From positions 1 through 64,000 of the IMG/VR virus record IMGVR_UViG_3300005577_000028: a stretch of 64,000 bases of DNA. One strand, given 5' to 3'. The notes beneath the pieces are model-generated. The model was not told where the DNA came from, made no database searches, and saw only the letters and a program-made list of their open reading frames with translations. The position numbers were made by a program, and so were the translations under genes. Below, piece after piece: positions 42,129 to 51,228 of this stretch (the first letter of the stretch is position 1; every line of letters begins with the position of its first letter). Origin of the DNA: a virus.

Positions 42129-42995
42129 ATGATCTACACCTACGAAGCCGATCTGCCGTTCACGACGGCGATCGAGAATCGGCGAGCCTTCATCAAGCTG
42201 CCGCGGTCGATCCTTCTCGCTCCGTACCTCGCGACCAACCCGTACTTCGTCGACTTCGCGGACTCCATCGATTCGGTGTTCGACTACCAGATCGAAGCCA
42301 AGATCGACGCGCTGAACAACCTGCGTAATATGTGGGTTGCGACGAAGGCGGTGGAGGCCAAGATCAAGGCCGGCGAGATGATCGACTTCCTGGACTGGGG
42401 TGGTCCCGAGCGCGCAGTCGTCGTCTCGCAGGTCAACCTGCTGGGCATGAAGCTCGCCAATGCCGGGGTGATTTCCGAGTCGGGCTACCGTGCGATCGCA
42501 AAGTTCCTCGGCTCCTACTGGTTCGGCAAGGGCAAGAATGCGGCCATCGACTTCCTGAACTTCTGTCTCGGTGGCGGTCTCAGCATCGCGATCCTGGAAA
42601 CGCAGGACTACGTGCACTTCTACACCCCTGACCCGACGGCTGGTCGTGCCCACATCTACGACTCGCCGCCGGGCCCGTGGTTCCCGACGACGCACGTACA
42701 GATCGGCATGCCCGATCAGTACGGTGTCGACCCCGTGACCCTCGGCTCCTTCTTCTACGAAATCTGCAACTACAACTTGGTGCTGCACGCAATCGCAGTC
42801 TCGTTGAAGTTCCTGATCGTGACGGAAGACAGTCCCACATTCGCCAACGTGATGCTGGCGGGTGGGCTGTGGGCGCCGCGGTTCTCGGGACAGACACCGA
42901 ACTACCCCATCAAGTATCACTCGCGTGTTGGTGGCTGGACGGGAGGCGTTGGTCAGCCTCTCATGCAGATCAGCGATGCGCAGTGGCCGGACTAA
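42129..42995 (+). CDS. Baseplate/tail protein after gp6
   Basis: This 288-residue product is not clearly recognised. Position after gp6 and before the fibre gene suits a gpI-like protein linking fibres to the wedge. Segments include IDFLDWGGPERAVVVSQVNLLG and SLKFLIVTEDS. The ATG at 42129 has AAGAGG 6 bases upstream; a GTG at 42123 lies in the same frame. Confidence 0.55.
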   Translation: MIYTYEADLPFTTAIENRRAFIKLPRSILLAPYLATNPYFVDFADSIDSVFDYQIEAKIDALNNLRNMWVATKAVEAKIKAGEMIDFLDWGGPERAVVVSQVNLLGMKLANAGVISESGYRAIAKFLGSYWFGKGKNAAIDFLNFCLGGGLSIAILETQDYVHFYTPDPTAGRAHIYDSPPGPWFPTTHVQIGMPDQYGVDPVTLGSFFYEICNYNLVLHAIAVSLKFLIVTEDSPTFANVMLAGGLWAPRFSGQTPNYPIKYHSRVGGWTGGVGQPLMQISDAQWPD

Positions 42996-43010
42996 ACCCA
43001 GGAGTTTCAA

Positions 43011-43580
43011 GTGGATCTTATCAGTTTCATCCCGGGCATCGGCCCGGTCGCAGCCTTCACACCGGGCGCCAACACGCCCGCCCCCTTCAACGTCAGCCAC
43101 ACGGGCGCGACCGATGGCTCCGGTCCGTCGACTGCAACCGTCAATCAGGCGGAGCTCTACAACCGGCTGTTGCTGCAGGTCGCATCCGTGATCGCCGGGT
43201 CGGGCCTCACCATCGACAACGCGAACTGGGCGCAGCTGCTGGCAGCGGTCCAGAAGATCGCGCACGATGCGGCCGCGGGCACCTACGTCACGGTCGCGAA
43301 CTACATGTCGGACTTCGCGGTCCACAAGGTCGCGAACGGCTACGCGTACCTGGGCCCTCTCGGCATGCTGCTCCAGTGGGGTACGTTCACGAACCCCGGT
43401 GGCGGCTCCTTCCTCAACGTGCCGCTGCCGATCAACTACACGGGCACCCCCTTCGCCGGCGTGGCGACAACGGCTGACGCATCGGCCATCACCGCGACCG
43501 AGACGGTCACCTCCAGCTACATCCGCGTCCAGAACGGCGGCGGTGTCGGCTTCTTCCTCACCATCGGGAGCATGTTCTAA
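43011..43580 (+). CDS. Tail fibre protein, gp53-like C-terminus
   Basis: This 189-residue product starts with GTG after AGGAG. Its N-terminal part contains the common 'NVSHTGATDGSGPSTATVNQAELYNRLL' style of short fibres. The C-terminal GMLLQWGTFTNPGGGSF...PINYTGTPFAGV...VQNGGGVGFFLTIG is the receptor-tip fold seen in gp53-like fibre ends. It should bind host surface glycans. Confidence 0.72.
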   Translation: MDLISFIPGIGPVAAFTPGANTPAPFNVSHTGATDGSGPSTATVNQAELYNRLLLQVASVIAGSGLTIDNANWAQLLAAVQKIAHDAAAGTYVTVANYMSDFAVHKVANGYAYLGPLGMLLQWGTFTNPGGGSFLNVPLPINYTGTPFAGVATTADASAITATETVTSSYIRVQNGGGVGFFLTIGSMF

Positions 43581-44113
43581 TGAGCGACGAGAACAAGCCG
43601 ACCGTCGACGGCACCAACATCGACAAGACGAGCCTCTACTGGAGCGCGAAGACGGCAGGCTTCTACGACGGCCAGTTCTACGACCAGTACGTCAATCACA
43701 GCAACTGGCCTTCGGACTGCGTGCCGATCAGCCAGGAGATCCACGCGAAGTACGCCTCCGGCATCCCGGCCGGCATGACGCGCGGTGCAGGGCCCGATGG
43801 CATGCCCGCCTGGGTACCGCTGCCGCCGCCGACTGGAGCCGAAGCCGCACGTGCCTTCAACTTCAAGGTCGACGCACGACTCGACGCCGTGGCCAAGCTG
43901 TGGGGCTACTCGAAGGGCATCGACAACGCCACCACCTGGGCCACGAGCGCGAACCCGCAGTTCGCGGCCGAAGGTCAAGCTCTCGCAGCCTGGCGCGACA
44001 AGGTCTGGAACTGGGTGGCATCGATCGATCCTGCGACGGCCGATGTCCGGGAGATTCCGAAGCCGCCGATGCGCCCTGGCACTGAATCCACGAACCCCAG
44101 CACCGGAGCCTGA
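43580..44113 (+). CDS. Tail fibre assembly protein (DUF4376-like)
   Basis: This 177-residue product has YWSAKTAGFYDG, a segment WPSDCVPISQEIHAKYASGIPAGM and RLDAVAKLWGYSKGIDNATTWATS...EGQALAAWRDKVWNW. This is the pattern of fibre assembly or DUF4376 proteins that help fibres fold and may stay bound. Start overlaps the fibre stop by one base. Confidence 0.75.
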   Translation: MSDENKPTVDGTNIDKTSLYWSAKTAGFYDGQFYDQYVNHSNWPSDCVPISQEIHAKYASGIPAGMTRGAGPDGMPAWVPLPPPTGAEAARAFNFKVDARLDAVAKLWGYSKGIDNATTWATSANPQFAAEGQALAAWRDKVWNWVASIDPATADVREIPKPPMRPGTESTNPSTGA

Positions 44114-44115
44114 AC

Positions 44116-45114
44116 ATGACCGCAGACGTTTTCGTCGTCACACAGACCGGCCTCGACGGTGCGACCAGCGCTGCCGGTGCCGGCATCTTCCTCCAGCTCA
44201 CGACCTTCAAGGTCGGCACAGGCGTGGGCTACACGCCGACGAAGAGTGACACGGCCCTCCACGGCACGATCCTTTACTCGGACAACATCACAAGTTTCAG
44301 CACCGCGGCCGACGGGTCCCTGATCGTCAACTGCACCATCGACGTGAACGCGGGCCCCTTCGACTTCGGTGAGGTCGGGATCTACACGTCGACCGGCGCG
44401 CTGTTCGCTCTCATGGCGCTGCCTCAGCTCGAGCACAAGTACACGGCACTGGGCTCGAACGTGGCTTCGACCTTCACGTTCCAGTGCTACCTGCGTCTCG
44501 GCCAGGCCGGCGGCATCATCCAGATCGTCACGGGTGGCGGTGGCGGTGGTGGAGGTGGCACCTCCAACTTCGTGTACTCGATGCAGACCGGTCAGCCGAC
44601 TGCGCTGTGGGGCTCGAACAACTCCGGTGTCGACTCCTACGTCTGGAACCCGTCGAACTTCAACGTCAACACGGCGAAGGGCATCCAGTCGGGTGTCACC
44701 GGCTTCTACAACGCCGAAGGTCACACCTGGCACCGCGCCGATGGCACGACCGTCCTGGCAACGCTGGACACCGCGGGCGTGTTCCTGGCCAACAACGTCG
44801 GCACCATCAGCGACGAGCGTCTGAAGAAGGACCTCGTGGAGATCAACGACGACGAAGCCTTCGTCATCGCCTGCAACGCGCAGGGCCTGACCTACGAGCT
44901 GCTGTCCGAGCCCGGCATCCGTCGACCCGGTGTCAGCGCTCAGCAGTTCCAGAAGCTGATGAGCGAGGCCGTGCACACCACGGACGAAGGTCTGCTGTCT
45001 GTGCTCTACGGCCAGGCGGCACTCGCACTCCTGCCGTCCGTGGCTCGCAAGGTCCAGGCACTGATCGATGACGTGGAGACCATCAAGCGCAAGGTCCCGG
45101 CCCTGATGGAGTAA
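44116..45114 (+). CDS. Tail fibre/spike with S74 intramolecular chaperone
   Basis: This 332-residue product has an N-terminal fibre-base domain with GEVGIYTSTGALFALMALPQ, a Gly9 linker near residue 142, a receptor part, and a C-terminal peptidase S74 chaperone starting ISDERLKKDLVEI near 231. S74 domains trimerise fibres and cut themselves off; the Ser and Lys of SDERLKKD are conserved. It follows the fibre assembly gene after two bases. Confidence 0.8.
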   Translation: MTADVFVVTQTGLDGATSAAGAGIFLQLTTFKVGTGVGYTPTKSDTALHGTILYSDNITSFSTAADGSLIVNCTIDVNAGPFDFGEVGIYTSTGALFALMALPQLEHKYTALGSNVASTFTFQCYLRLGQAGGIIQIVTGGGGGGGGGTSNFVYSMQTGQPTALWGSNNSGVDSYVWNPSNFNVNTAKGIQSGVTGFYNAEGHTWHRADGTTVLATLDTAGVFLANNVGTISDERLKKDLVEINDDEAFVIACNAQGLTYELLSEPGIRRPGVSAQQFQKLMSEAVHTTDEGLLSVLYGQAALALLPSVARKVQALIDDVETIKRKVPALME

Positions 45115-45117
45115 GCC

Positions 45118-45786
45118 ATGACCATCAAGACGAGCGGGCAGCTGTTGCTCACAGAAATCGCTGCCGAGTTCGGAGGCACGGGAGCCCTCCGACTCACCGA
45201 CTACTACCGTGGCGGTGCGCACGTCCCTTCGGGGACTGCGGCCGGCACAGGTAGCTCCCAAACGACCCCGTTGACACCGGCTGCCCCAGCGCAGATCAGT
45301 GCCAGCGGGCCGATCCAGATGTCTCAATTCTATGGCACGTCGCAAGCAGCGAATCCGATCTCGAGCGGTACGCTGACTGCGAATAACACGTCGAACATCG
45401 CGACGACAGCACCCAAGACCGCGCGGGCACAGGTGGGTCTCACCTACGACGGTCGCACCTTCACCGACGACGCACTCGGTCTCGTCTACCACGCGAACTG
45501 GTACGCTCCCTACGTGGCTGGCGTGTCGGTGGTCGAGAACTTCTGGTTCCGCATCACCATCACGTCGGGTGCGTTGACGACTGGCGGTGGTGCTGGTTCC
45601 GGTGTCTGGTTCCAGGGTACTCACCTGTCGGATATCGCACCGGGTGCGAGCGCGCATACGTCCAATGCCCACCAGACCGACAGCCAGCACGCGGCCGGCT
45701 ACATCGACATCAGCGCCACGAACGGGGGCGCGATCCTCGGTACGTGGAACTTCAGCTGCACGTCCTTCATCGACAGCGCCGACTAA
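45118..45786 (+). CDS. Virion structural protein, tail-tip type
   Basis: This 222-residue product has IQMSQFYGTS near residue 64, a short motif (usually 'I.LSDFYG') shared by many phage tail appendage proteins that starts a beta-sandwich. The rest is Gly/Ser/Thr-rich beta sequence. Probably part of the fibre network. Confidence 0.6.
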   Translation: MTIKTSGQLLLTEIAAEFGGTGALRLTDYYRGGAHVPSGTAAGTGSSQTTPLTPAAPAQISASGPIQMSQFYGTSQAANPISSGTLTANNTSNIATTAPKTARAQVGLTYDGRTFTDDALGLVYHANWYAPYVAGVSVVENFWFRITITSGALTTGGGAGSGVWFQGTHLSDIAPGASAHTSNAHQTDSQHAAGYIDISATNGGAILGTWNFSCTSFIDSAD

Positions 45787-45804
45787 GAGCGTCTAAGCCC
45801 TATC

Positions 45805-45816
45805 CATAGACTAGAG
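45805..45816 (+). promoter_or_regulatory. CATAGACTAGAG element, candidate promoter
   Basis: Second copy of the 7869 element; preceded by CTAAGC and 15 bases before the ATG at 45831, with an AAGAGG Shine-Dalgarno between. If a promoter, the leader would be very short. Confidence 0.35.
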
Positions 45817-45830
45817 ACCAAAGAGGAATC

Positions 45831-46061
45831 ATGGCCGATTCAGTTGACATTGCGAGTGCCAACGACTTCACGGAAGAGAAGTTGGCTCTCCACCGGAATC
45901 GCAAAGAGGAGCAGGTCAGGCGAGGCACCTGTCTGTTCTGCAATGCAGTCATCGATCCGCAGAAGCTGTACTGCGACGATGACTGCAAAGAGGACTTCGA
46001 GCGCGAGCAACTCATCAAGCGCAAGACAACCCGCATGGCCAATCATCCCGGCCAGTACTGA
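45831..46061 (+). CDS. DksA/TraR-like small zinc-finger protein
   Basis: This 76-residue product has CLFC near residue 34 and YCDDDCKEDFERE near 48, the four-Cys finger followed by a helix. TraR/DksA-type proteins bind RNA polymerase through its secondary channel and alter promoter choice. The N-terminal coiled coil of full DksA is absent, so the function is uncertain. Confidence 0.6.
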   Translation: MADSVDIASANDFTEEKLALHRNRKEEQVRRGTCLFCNAVIDPQKLYCDDDCKEDFEREQLIKRKTTRMANHPGQY

Positions 46062-46075
46062 ACAAGGAGCAACAG

Positions 46076-46459
46076 ATGCAACCCGTTCTTCCGGACCCGG
46101 CGACAAGCCCGCAGGCTTCGCTCACGGTCGAGATCGAAGCCTTCGCCGGCATGAACCAGATCAGGCGCAGTCTCGGCCGCGCAGTCGGTCTCTGGATCGG
46201 CACGAACCAGAACGAGAAGTTCGCCGTCATGCAGCCCGGCGACACCATCACCATCAGCGACAACATCAAGGCGTTCGTTGCCTACTCCGATGGTCCTCTC
46301 ACCATTACGGTAAATGGAGATGGCGGCCCCGTAATCGCGATGCAGCAGATGCTGGTGCTCGATGCGCCTGCCACGACTGGCATCACGATCCACAACGCCG
46401 GGTCCTCGGTCGTGAATTTCAACATCGACTGGCTGGCGATCCCGGTGCCCGCTGTCTGA
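46076..46459 (+). CDS. Hypothetical beta-rich structural protein
   Basis: This 127-residue product is made of alternating short strands (DTITISDNIKAFVAYSDGPLTITVNG) like a small jelly-roll or decoration protein. It sits among tail genes. Family not recognised. A TACGGTAAATGG string near 46306 resembles the recurring promoter element. Confidence 0.6.
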   Translation: MQPVLPDPATSPQASLTVEIEAFAGMNQIRRSLGRAVGLWIGTNQNEKFAVMQPGDTITISDNIKAFVAYSDGPLTITVNGDGGPVIAMQQMLVLDAPATTGITIHNAGSSVVNFNIDWLAIPVPAV

Positions 46460-46473
46460 CCAAGGAGCGACGC

Positions 46474-46785
46474 ATGAAACCCATTGACATCGAGTTTCGC
46501 GTCGCGGCCTCCCCACTCGTGGACATATTCGACAACGATCGGCGCCTGCTCCGGTTCCTGGACAACGACCTGTTCAAGATCCTCAGCGTCAGCGACACGA
46601 GTGTGGAGTTCCGCGACCTCGTGAACAAGCACTTGCGCGAGCTTCAGTATCCCGTCCCGATTCAGGCCGTCTTCGTCGACGGTCTCGAAGGCTATGAGAC
46701 GGACTACCCGGAGTTCGTGCGCGTGCCTGTACTCATGATCTGCCCGCGCGATGCGACGGGTCAGCTCTACCCGACCAAGCACTAA
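46474..46785 (+). CDS. Hypothetical protein
   Basis: This 103-residue alpha/beta product contains FRFLDNDLF-like FLDNDLFKILSVSDTS and VPVLMICPRD. Family not recognised. It is the last small gene before the DUF2827 pair. Confidence 0.6.
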   Translation: MKPIDIEFRVAASPLVDIFDNDRRLLRFLDNDLFKILSVSDTSVEFRDLVNKHLRELQYPVPIQAVFVDGLEGYETDYPEFVRVPVLMICPRDATGQLYPTKH

Positions 46786-46824
46786 AGCCTGGCGATCTCA
46801 ACCTCACCACACATTGGAAAACAA

Positions 46825-47901
46825 ATGAAGCGCATCGGCATTACGTGTGCCCTTGAATCCAACGGCGGCATGGACCTCTTCTCGAACAGCCTTGCACAGA
46901 CTGCGGTCTTCCTGCTCCGGCTCTTCAAGAAGGCGAGGCATGCCGCCGTCCTGCTTTCGGGTCACGACAGTCCGGCACCGGACCTAAAGCTCAGCTCCTT
47001 CGGCATCGAGATCCAGGACGTCACGAACGCGTGGCCCGACCTCGATGTCGTGATCGTCTGCAACCGCAAGCTCTCGCTGACCGAGATCGCGACCTACAAG
47101 GCGAAGGGGACGAAGATCGTGCTGCACATCGGCGGCTCGCTGGCGCTCGACACGATGGCGTCGCTCATCAACGGCGCGCCGGGCTTCGGCTACGAGGATG
47201 CGAAGCTCTACGACCAGGTGTGGATGACGGTCGCGCAGGCCAAGTCGTGCCGCTCGTGGTGCGAGAACGTCTACGGCTGTCCGGTCGTGGTCGTGCCTCC
47301 GGTGTGGGAGCCGCTCTTCATCCCGAAGAGCTACGGCTTCCTCGAAGGCGGACCGCAGCCGCATCCCGAGGACGACATCCGTGGCTGGCAGATCGTGGTC
47401 AACGAGCCGCCTCACACGGTGAGCCGCTCGGTGCACTGGCCGCTCATGGCCATCCACCACGCGATGCTGGCGATGCCGAAGATGAATCGCGTGGTCGGCA
47501 TCTACGTCAACCACGCGGCACAGCTCAGCTCCAACGTCCCGTTCGTGCACTTCCTGTCGAAGCTCGGCTTCCGACCCATGCCGCCGGGTGCCGATCTCTT
47601 CCTCATGGAGTCGACCGTCGGATTGCAGCTCGTGGGCAACCGCGCCGACATGATCGTGACCCACGACATCGAGGACGGTCTGGACTACTCGTGGTTCGAG
47701 GCTCTGTACGGTGGCTACCCGCTGATCCACTGCTCCGAGTTCCTAGGTCAAGGCTACCGTTACCATCGCTTCGACATGGGCGGTGCCGGCCTCCAGATCC
47801 GCAAGGCGATCGAGAGCCACGACCCGAAGCAGACGAAGGCTGACTTCCGGGACATGATGCCCCAGCTCCAGAACCAACAGGCCTACGAGGTGCTCCTGTG
47901 A
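46825..47901 (+). CDS. DUF2827 glycosyltransferase-like protein, copy 1
   Basis: This 358-residue product opens MKRIGITCALESNGG and has VTHDIEDGLDYSWFEALYGGYPLIHCSEF near residue 275. The latter matches the DUF2827 signature (SH..ENGLNY.Y.DALYGGYPLVHNS). DUF2827 proteins are common in Burkholderia-like bacteria and look like GT-B glycosyltransferases. The copy differs at the signature (THDIEDG for SH..ENG). Possible roles are virion, DNA or host-surface glycosylation. Confidence 0.7.
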   Translation: MKRIGITCALESNGGMDLFSNSLAQTAVFLLRLFKKARHAAVLLSGHDSPAPDLKLSSFGIEIQDVTNAWPDLDVVIVCNRKLSLTEIATYKAKGTKIVLHIGGSLALDTMASLINGAPGFGYEDAKLYDQVWMTVAQAKSCRSWCENVYGCPVVVVPPVWEPLFIPKSYGFLEGGPQPHPEDDIRGWQIVVNEPPHTVSRSVHWPLMAIHHAMLAMPKMNRVVGIYVNHAAQLSSNVPFVHFLSKLGFRPMPPGADLFLMESTVGLQLVGNRADMIVTHDIEDGLDYSWFEALYGGYPLIHCSEFLGQGYRYHRFDMGGAGLQIRKAIESHDPKQTKADFRDMMPQLQNQQAYEVLL

Positions 47902-49010
47902 CCGACAAGAACAACAAGCCGAAGCCCATCCGCATCGGCATCACGATCCCCGACAACGCGAAGCTCGCGCTCGAGCAGGCGCTGTGGTCCAACGGCCTGG
48001 TCCAGAATGCGGTCTTCCTCTACCGCACGTTCGAGAAGCTGCCGGGCGTCAAGTGCTTCCTGCTCGGGTCCTTCCCGCTGGCCAAGGCCCTGAAGTGCGA
48101 CCACACGGTCAAGGGCCCGGGCTACCTCGATGTCGTGATCGAGATGTCGGCGAAGATCGACCTGAAGTCGCGTCAAGCCTTCCAGGCACGCGGCGGCAAG
48201 GTCGTGCACTACGTGCCGGGCAACACGATGTTCCTCAACATGGACAACGCGGTCGGCGCGCCTGTGAACGCGGACGTGCCGCACGGCGACTACGACGCGG
48301 TGTGGCTGCTGCCGCACGTCAGTCCATCGAACTTCGCGTACTACGCGACGATGTACAAGTGCGGCATGGAAGTCGTGCCCATGGTCTGGAGTCCGGAGTT
48401 CATGCTCCCTGCCGCGAACAAGGAACAGGAGTGGCCTTCGTACCAGCCGCAGAAGCGCAAGGTCGTCGGCGTCTTCGAGCCCTCGTTCTCGACCGTGAAG
48501 ACGCCGCATGTCCCGATCCTGATCGCTGACCGCTGCAACAGGCTCAATCCGGAGCAGGGCCCGATCATCGATGAAGTGCGGCTCTTCGGTACCGCAGGCC
48601 GTGTCGAAAACGACCCCTGTTTCCGGTCTTTCACTTCCGTCCTGGGAGTCGAAAACAGGCTCAATTTCACCGAGCGAATTCAGGCGAAAACAGCGTTTTC
48701 CGGCCTCGCCTGTGTCCTGAGTCACACTGTCGAAAATGGCCTGAATTACAACTGGTGGGAGGCACTTTACGCAGGCTACCCGCTGGTGCACAACAGCGAC
48801 ATCGTGCAGGCCGGCTACAGGTACAAGAGCTGGAACATCGACGACGGCGCGGACATGCTGCACAACGTGCTGCGCAAGCACGATGACCCGCAGATCAGCG
48901 TCGCCTACAACTACGCTGCGAAGAACTGGCTGGCGAGGCTGGCTCCTGAAGTTGCAGCCAAGGACTACCTGGTGGCGCTGCAACGCCTCCTGGGAAGGAA
49001 ACTCGGATGA
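47898..49010 (+). CDS. DUF2827 glycosyltransferase-like protein, copy 2
   Basis: This 370-residue product is a paralogue of copy 1 and overlaps its stop by 4 bases. It has VLSHTVENGLNYNWWEALYAGYPLVHNSD near residue 273, the better-conserved signature. A patch of about 160 bases (48597-48760) inside the gene uses AT-richer codons (GAA AAC, TTT, AAA) not used elsewhere in it. The tandem pair suggests duplication with split sugar or acceptor choice. Confidence 0.72.
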   Translation: MTDKNNKPKPIRIGITIPDNAKLALEQALWSNGLVQNAVFLYRTFEKLPGVKCFLLGSFPLAKALKCDHTVKGPGYLDVVIEMSAKIDLKSRQAFQARGGKVVHYVPGNTMFLNMDNAVGAPVNADVPHGDYDAVWLLPHVSPSNFAYYATMYKCGMEVVPMVWSPEFMLPAANKEQEWPSYQPQKRKVVGVFEPSFSTVKTPHVPILIADRCNRLNPEQGPIIDEVRLFGTAGRVENDPCFRSFTSVLGVENRLNFTERIQAKTAFSGLACVLSHTVENGLNYNWWEALYAGYPLVHNSDIVQAGYRYKSWNIDDGADMLHNVLRKHDDPQISVAYNYAAKNWLARLAPEVAAKDYLVALQRLLGRKLG

Positions 49011-49846
49011 CGAACGAACGCGTCTTTGGAGTCGACGGCAACTGGTATCTGCATCGCGTGATCCACACGCAGATGTTCGAGCCGGAGGACGAGGCCGACT
49101 CTCAGGCCAGGCGTCTCATGGGCATGGTCTGCAAGGACGCGATCGCAGTCCAGGCGAAGCGCGTCGCCATCGCGTTCGATGCCAACAAGGTGTTCAGGTA
49201 CAAGCTGTACCCCGACTACAAGTCGGGTCGCAACGGCAAGGGCAAGGCCGAGAAGGAAGGACCGACGGCCAACCCGTATCTGCACCTGCCGTACATCATG
49301 GACTACTTCACTGACCGTGGACTCCATGTGGTACAGACACGGAAGCACGAAGCCGATGATGTGCTCTGCACCTGGGCACACATCCATTCGAACTTCGTGG
49401 GCGGCACGCAGGACAAGGACGGCTACCAATGGGTCATGGACGGCAAGTTCATGTACGACTCGAGTCGCAAGCCCGAGCCCGTGCGGATCAGGAGCGCTGA
49501 GGTCCTGGCTCACTTCGGTATCCCGCCTGCGGCCTGCATCGACTATCAGACGTTGGTCGGCGACCAGATCGACTCGATCCCGCAGCTCATGCGCAAGGAC
49601 GAGGTGCTGGCAGGCCTCAAGCGTCACGGATCGATCCAGGCGTGGGCCAAAGCCGACCCGAAGTTCCTCAAGTTCTGTCGCAAGCACGTCGATGCGCTGA
49701 ACCTGAATCGCAGGCTGGTACGCTTGATCCCGAACATCGAGGGCATCGGTGAGGTTCCGCCGATCAAGTGGAGCTCGAAGAAGACGACCGCGGCGTACGA
49801 CGAGCTGCGGCGTGTCGCAGGTTCCAAGGTCAAGTCGCTGTTCTGA
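49007..49846 (+). CDS. 5'-3' exonuclease (FEN/RNase H type)
   Basis: This 279-residue product has VFGVDGNWYLHRV at the start, RVAIAFDANKVFRYKLYPDYKSGR near 62 (metal-binding Asp and arch start), HEADDVLCTWA near 114, and TQDKDGYQWVMDG near 134. Near 182, QTLVGDQIDSIPQL is in place of the usual 'LVGD.SDNIPG'. These are the FEN nuclease motifs. It would remove RNA primers and 5' flaps at lagging-strand junctions. The missing second Asp in the 'GDxxD' region may be displaced. Confidence 0.78.
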   Translation: MTNERVFGVDGNWYLHRVIHTQMFEPEDEADSQARRLMGMVCKDAIAVQAKRVAIAFDANKVFRYKLYPDYKSGRNGKGKAEKEGPTANPYLHLPYIMDYFTDRGLHVVQTRKHEADDVLCTWAHIHSNFVGGTQDKDGYQWVMDGKFMYDSSRKPEPVRIRSAEVLAHFGIPPAACIDYQTLVGDQIDSIPQLMRKDEVLAGLKRHGSIQAWAKADPKFLKFCRKHVDALNLNRRLVRLIPNIEGIGEVPPIKWSSKKTTAAYDELRRVAGSKVKSLF

Positions 49847-49853
49847 AGGCGTG

Positions 49854-49890
49854 AAAAAGGCCGCTGTCCTTGATTGGACAGCGGCCTTTT
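49854..49890. terminator. Bidirectional terminator between converging blocks
   Basis: AAAAAGGCCGCTGTCC (49854-49869), loop TTGATT, GGACAGCGGCCTTTT (49876-49890) form a 15-bp stem. A-run before and T-run after give a rho-independent terminator on both strands. It lies exactly between the rightward exonuclease gene and the leftward gene ending at 49922. Confidence 0.9.
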
Positions 49891-49921
49891 GTTTGCCTAC
49901 TCGACTTCGGTTACGGGCTGT

Positions 49922-50476
49922 TTAGCCCACCTTCCAGTTCGTGCCGTCGGAGAAGACGGGGATCGTGACGGCACCGGCGCCGGCCACCGTGGCACCGAAG
50001 GTCGGGCTGGTCGCATCCGACACCATGGCGCGCGTGCCCTTGCCGGCGTTGGCGGCCGTCGGGAGGGTCGCGACCGTGTAGATGCCGGGCAGGTTGGCAG
50101 GCGGCTGCACGATCACGAACGTGCCCACCGCGTCGGCGAACGTGGCGCCACCGGACACGACCTGGCCGTCGTTGTACACGATGGCCGGAGCCGCGTAGGT
50201 CACGACCGTCGAGACGTTGATGGCGAGCGTGATGGTCGAGCCGTTGGCCAGCGCCGAGTTCAGGTTGGCGAGATCGAGGCTGAACTTCCAGCTGCCGTCG
50301 CCCTGGAGGGTGTACAGGCCCGGCGTGTCCATGCCGTACTGCGCGGCCATGACGCAGAACTGGGAACCCGAGGGCACGTCCGAGAAGGCCGTGACCCAGG
50401 GCACCTGGACCTTGGAGCTGGAGCCGGCCAGACCGGCCAGGAGCGCGGTGACCGCGGTGTACGTGAGAATCTTCAT
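49922..50476 (-). CDS. Exported or virion protein with signal peptide
   Basis: This 184-residue product starts MKILTYTAVTALLAGLAG, a signal-like segment without a lipobox Cys. The C-terminal TRAMVSDATSPTFGATVAGAGAVTIPVFSDGTNWKVG is a block common at the ends of phage structural or tail proteins. It is the last gene of the leftward block. The start at 50476 has CAAGGACTGACC upstream. Confidence 0.6.
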   Translation of the reverse strand: MKILTYTAVTALLAGLAGSSSKVQVPWVTAFSDVPSGSQFCVMAAQYGMDTPGLYTLQGDGSWKFSLDLANLNSALANGSTITLAINVSTVVTYAAPAIVYNDGQVVSGGATFADAVGTFVIVQPPANLPGIYTVATLPTAANAGKGTRAMVSDATSPTFGATVAGAGAVTIPVFSDGTNWKVG

Positions 50477-50478
50477 GG

Positions 50479-51228
50479 TCAGTCCTTGGGGGTTGAGGGA
50501 ACAGAGGAAAGTGCCGCACGTGCCTTCGAGGTCAGCACGATGCAGTCCTGAAGGCCCAGTGCGGCGGGCCCATTCACGCGCTTGCGAAGTGCCAGCGCGT
50601 CCGACAGCATCACGGTTGTGATGTTGTCGTGCCACCACGCGACCGCAGCCTCGATGGGCGCGGTCCCGATGGTACGCATGAGTTCAGGCTGAGTCGAGAA
50701 CGGGATGTCCGTCTTCTTCTCTGCCTTGAGGAAGTTGGCTGCGCCCGTGGTCTCGATCCAGCCAGAGCCGCGGTACTTCCAGCCGTCGCCATCACGGATG
50801 TTGCCGAGGTTGTGAGCGCCCCAGGCACCACCGTAGACGATGTTGGCGATCGCCTCCTGGTCGGCAGCCTTCGGTGTCGCCGGGTAGAAAACGCCGTTGA
50901 CGACGAGGCCGGTCTTGCCACCCTGCGTCGTCAGCGTCTTCTGGTCGACGCGCCCGAACTGCAGCGCCGGCGAGACCGCGATGCGTTGAGTGCCGAAGGT
51001 CAGGAGCAAACCGTTCACGTTGTAGTTCAGGTTCTCCGCCGTCTCGGTCAGCATCGTCGACTCGTGGAGGCACTGACCGAGGAATTGCGCCATCTCTTCG
51101 TCGCCGCCATCGAACACGTCGTCGCTGAGGACGGTCGCACAATGCGGTGCCCATGCAGCAGCGTGGATGTCGTCGACTCCGCAGAGGTGGAGGATCTTCT
51201 GCCAGCCGGCAGCGTCACGCGCCATCAT
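50479..51228 (-). CDS. Endolysin, GH19 chitinase/lysozyme-like
   Basis: This 249-residue product has MAQFLGQCLHESTMLTETAENLNYN near residue 46 (catalytic Glu in HES), IANIVYGG near 130 and GDGWKYRGSGWIETTGAANF near 150. These are the hallmark blocks of phage GH19 endolysins that cut peptidoglycan glycan chains. It sits at the end of a cassette with spanins and membrane proteins, so it is the lysis enzyme. Confidence 0.85.
   Translation of the reverse strand: MMARDAAGWQKILHLCGVDDIHAAAWAPHCATVLSDDVFDGGDEEMAQFLGQCLHESTMLTETAENLNYNVNGLLLTFGTQRIAVSPALQFGRVDQKTLTTQGGKTGLVVNGVFYPATPKAADQEAIANIVYGGAWGAHNLGNIRDGDGWKYRGSGWIETTGAANFLKAEKKTDIPFSTQPELMRTIGTAPIEAAVAWWHDNITTVMLSDALALRKRVNGPAALGLQDCIVLTSKARAALSSVPSTPKD

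Noticed and set aside
40176-43325. 1049-codon open frame on the minus strand
   Set aside because: It lies opposite well-supported gp6-like and neighbouring tail genes. Its composition (Arg, Val, Asp, His repeats) is that of an antisense shadow in GC-rich DNA.
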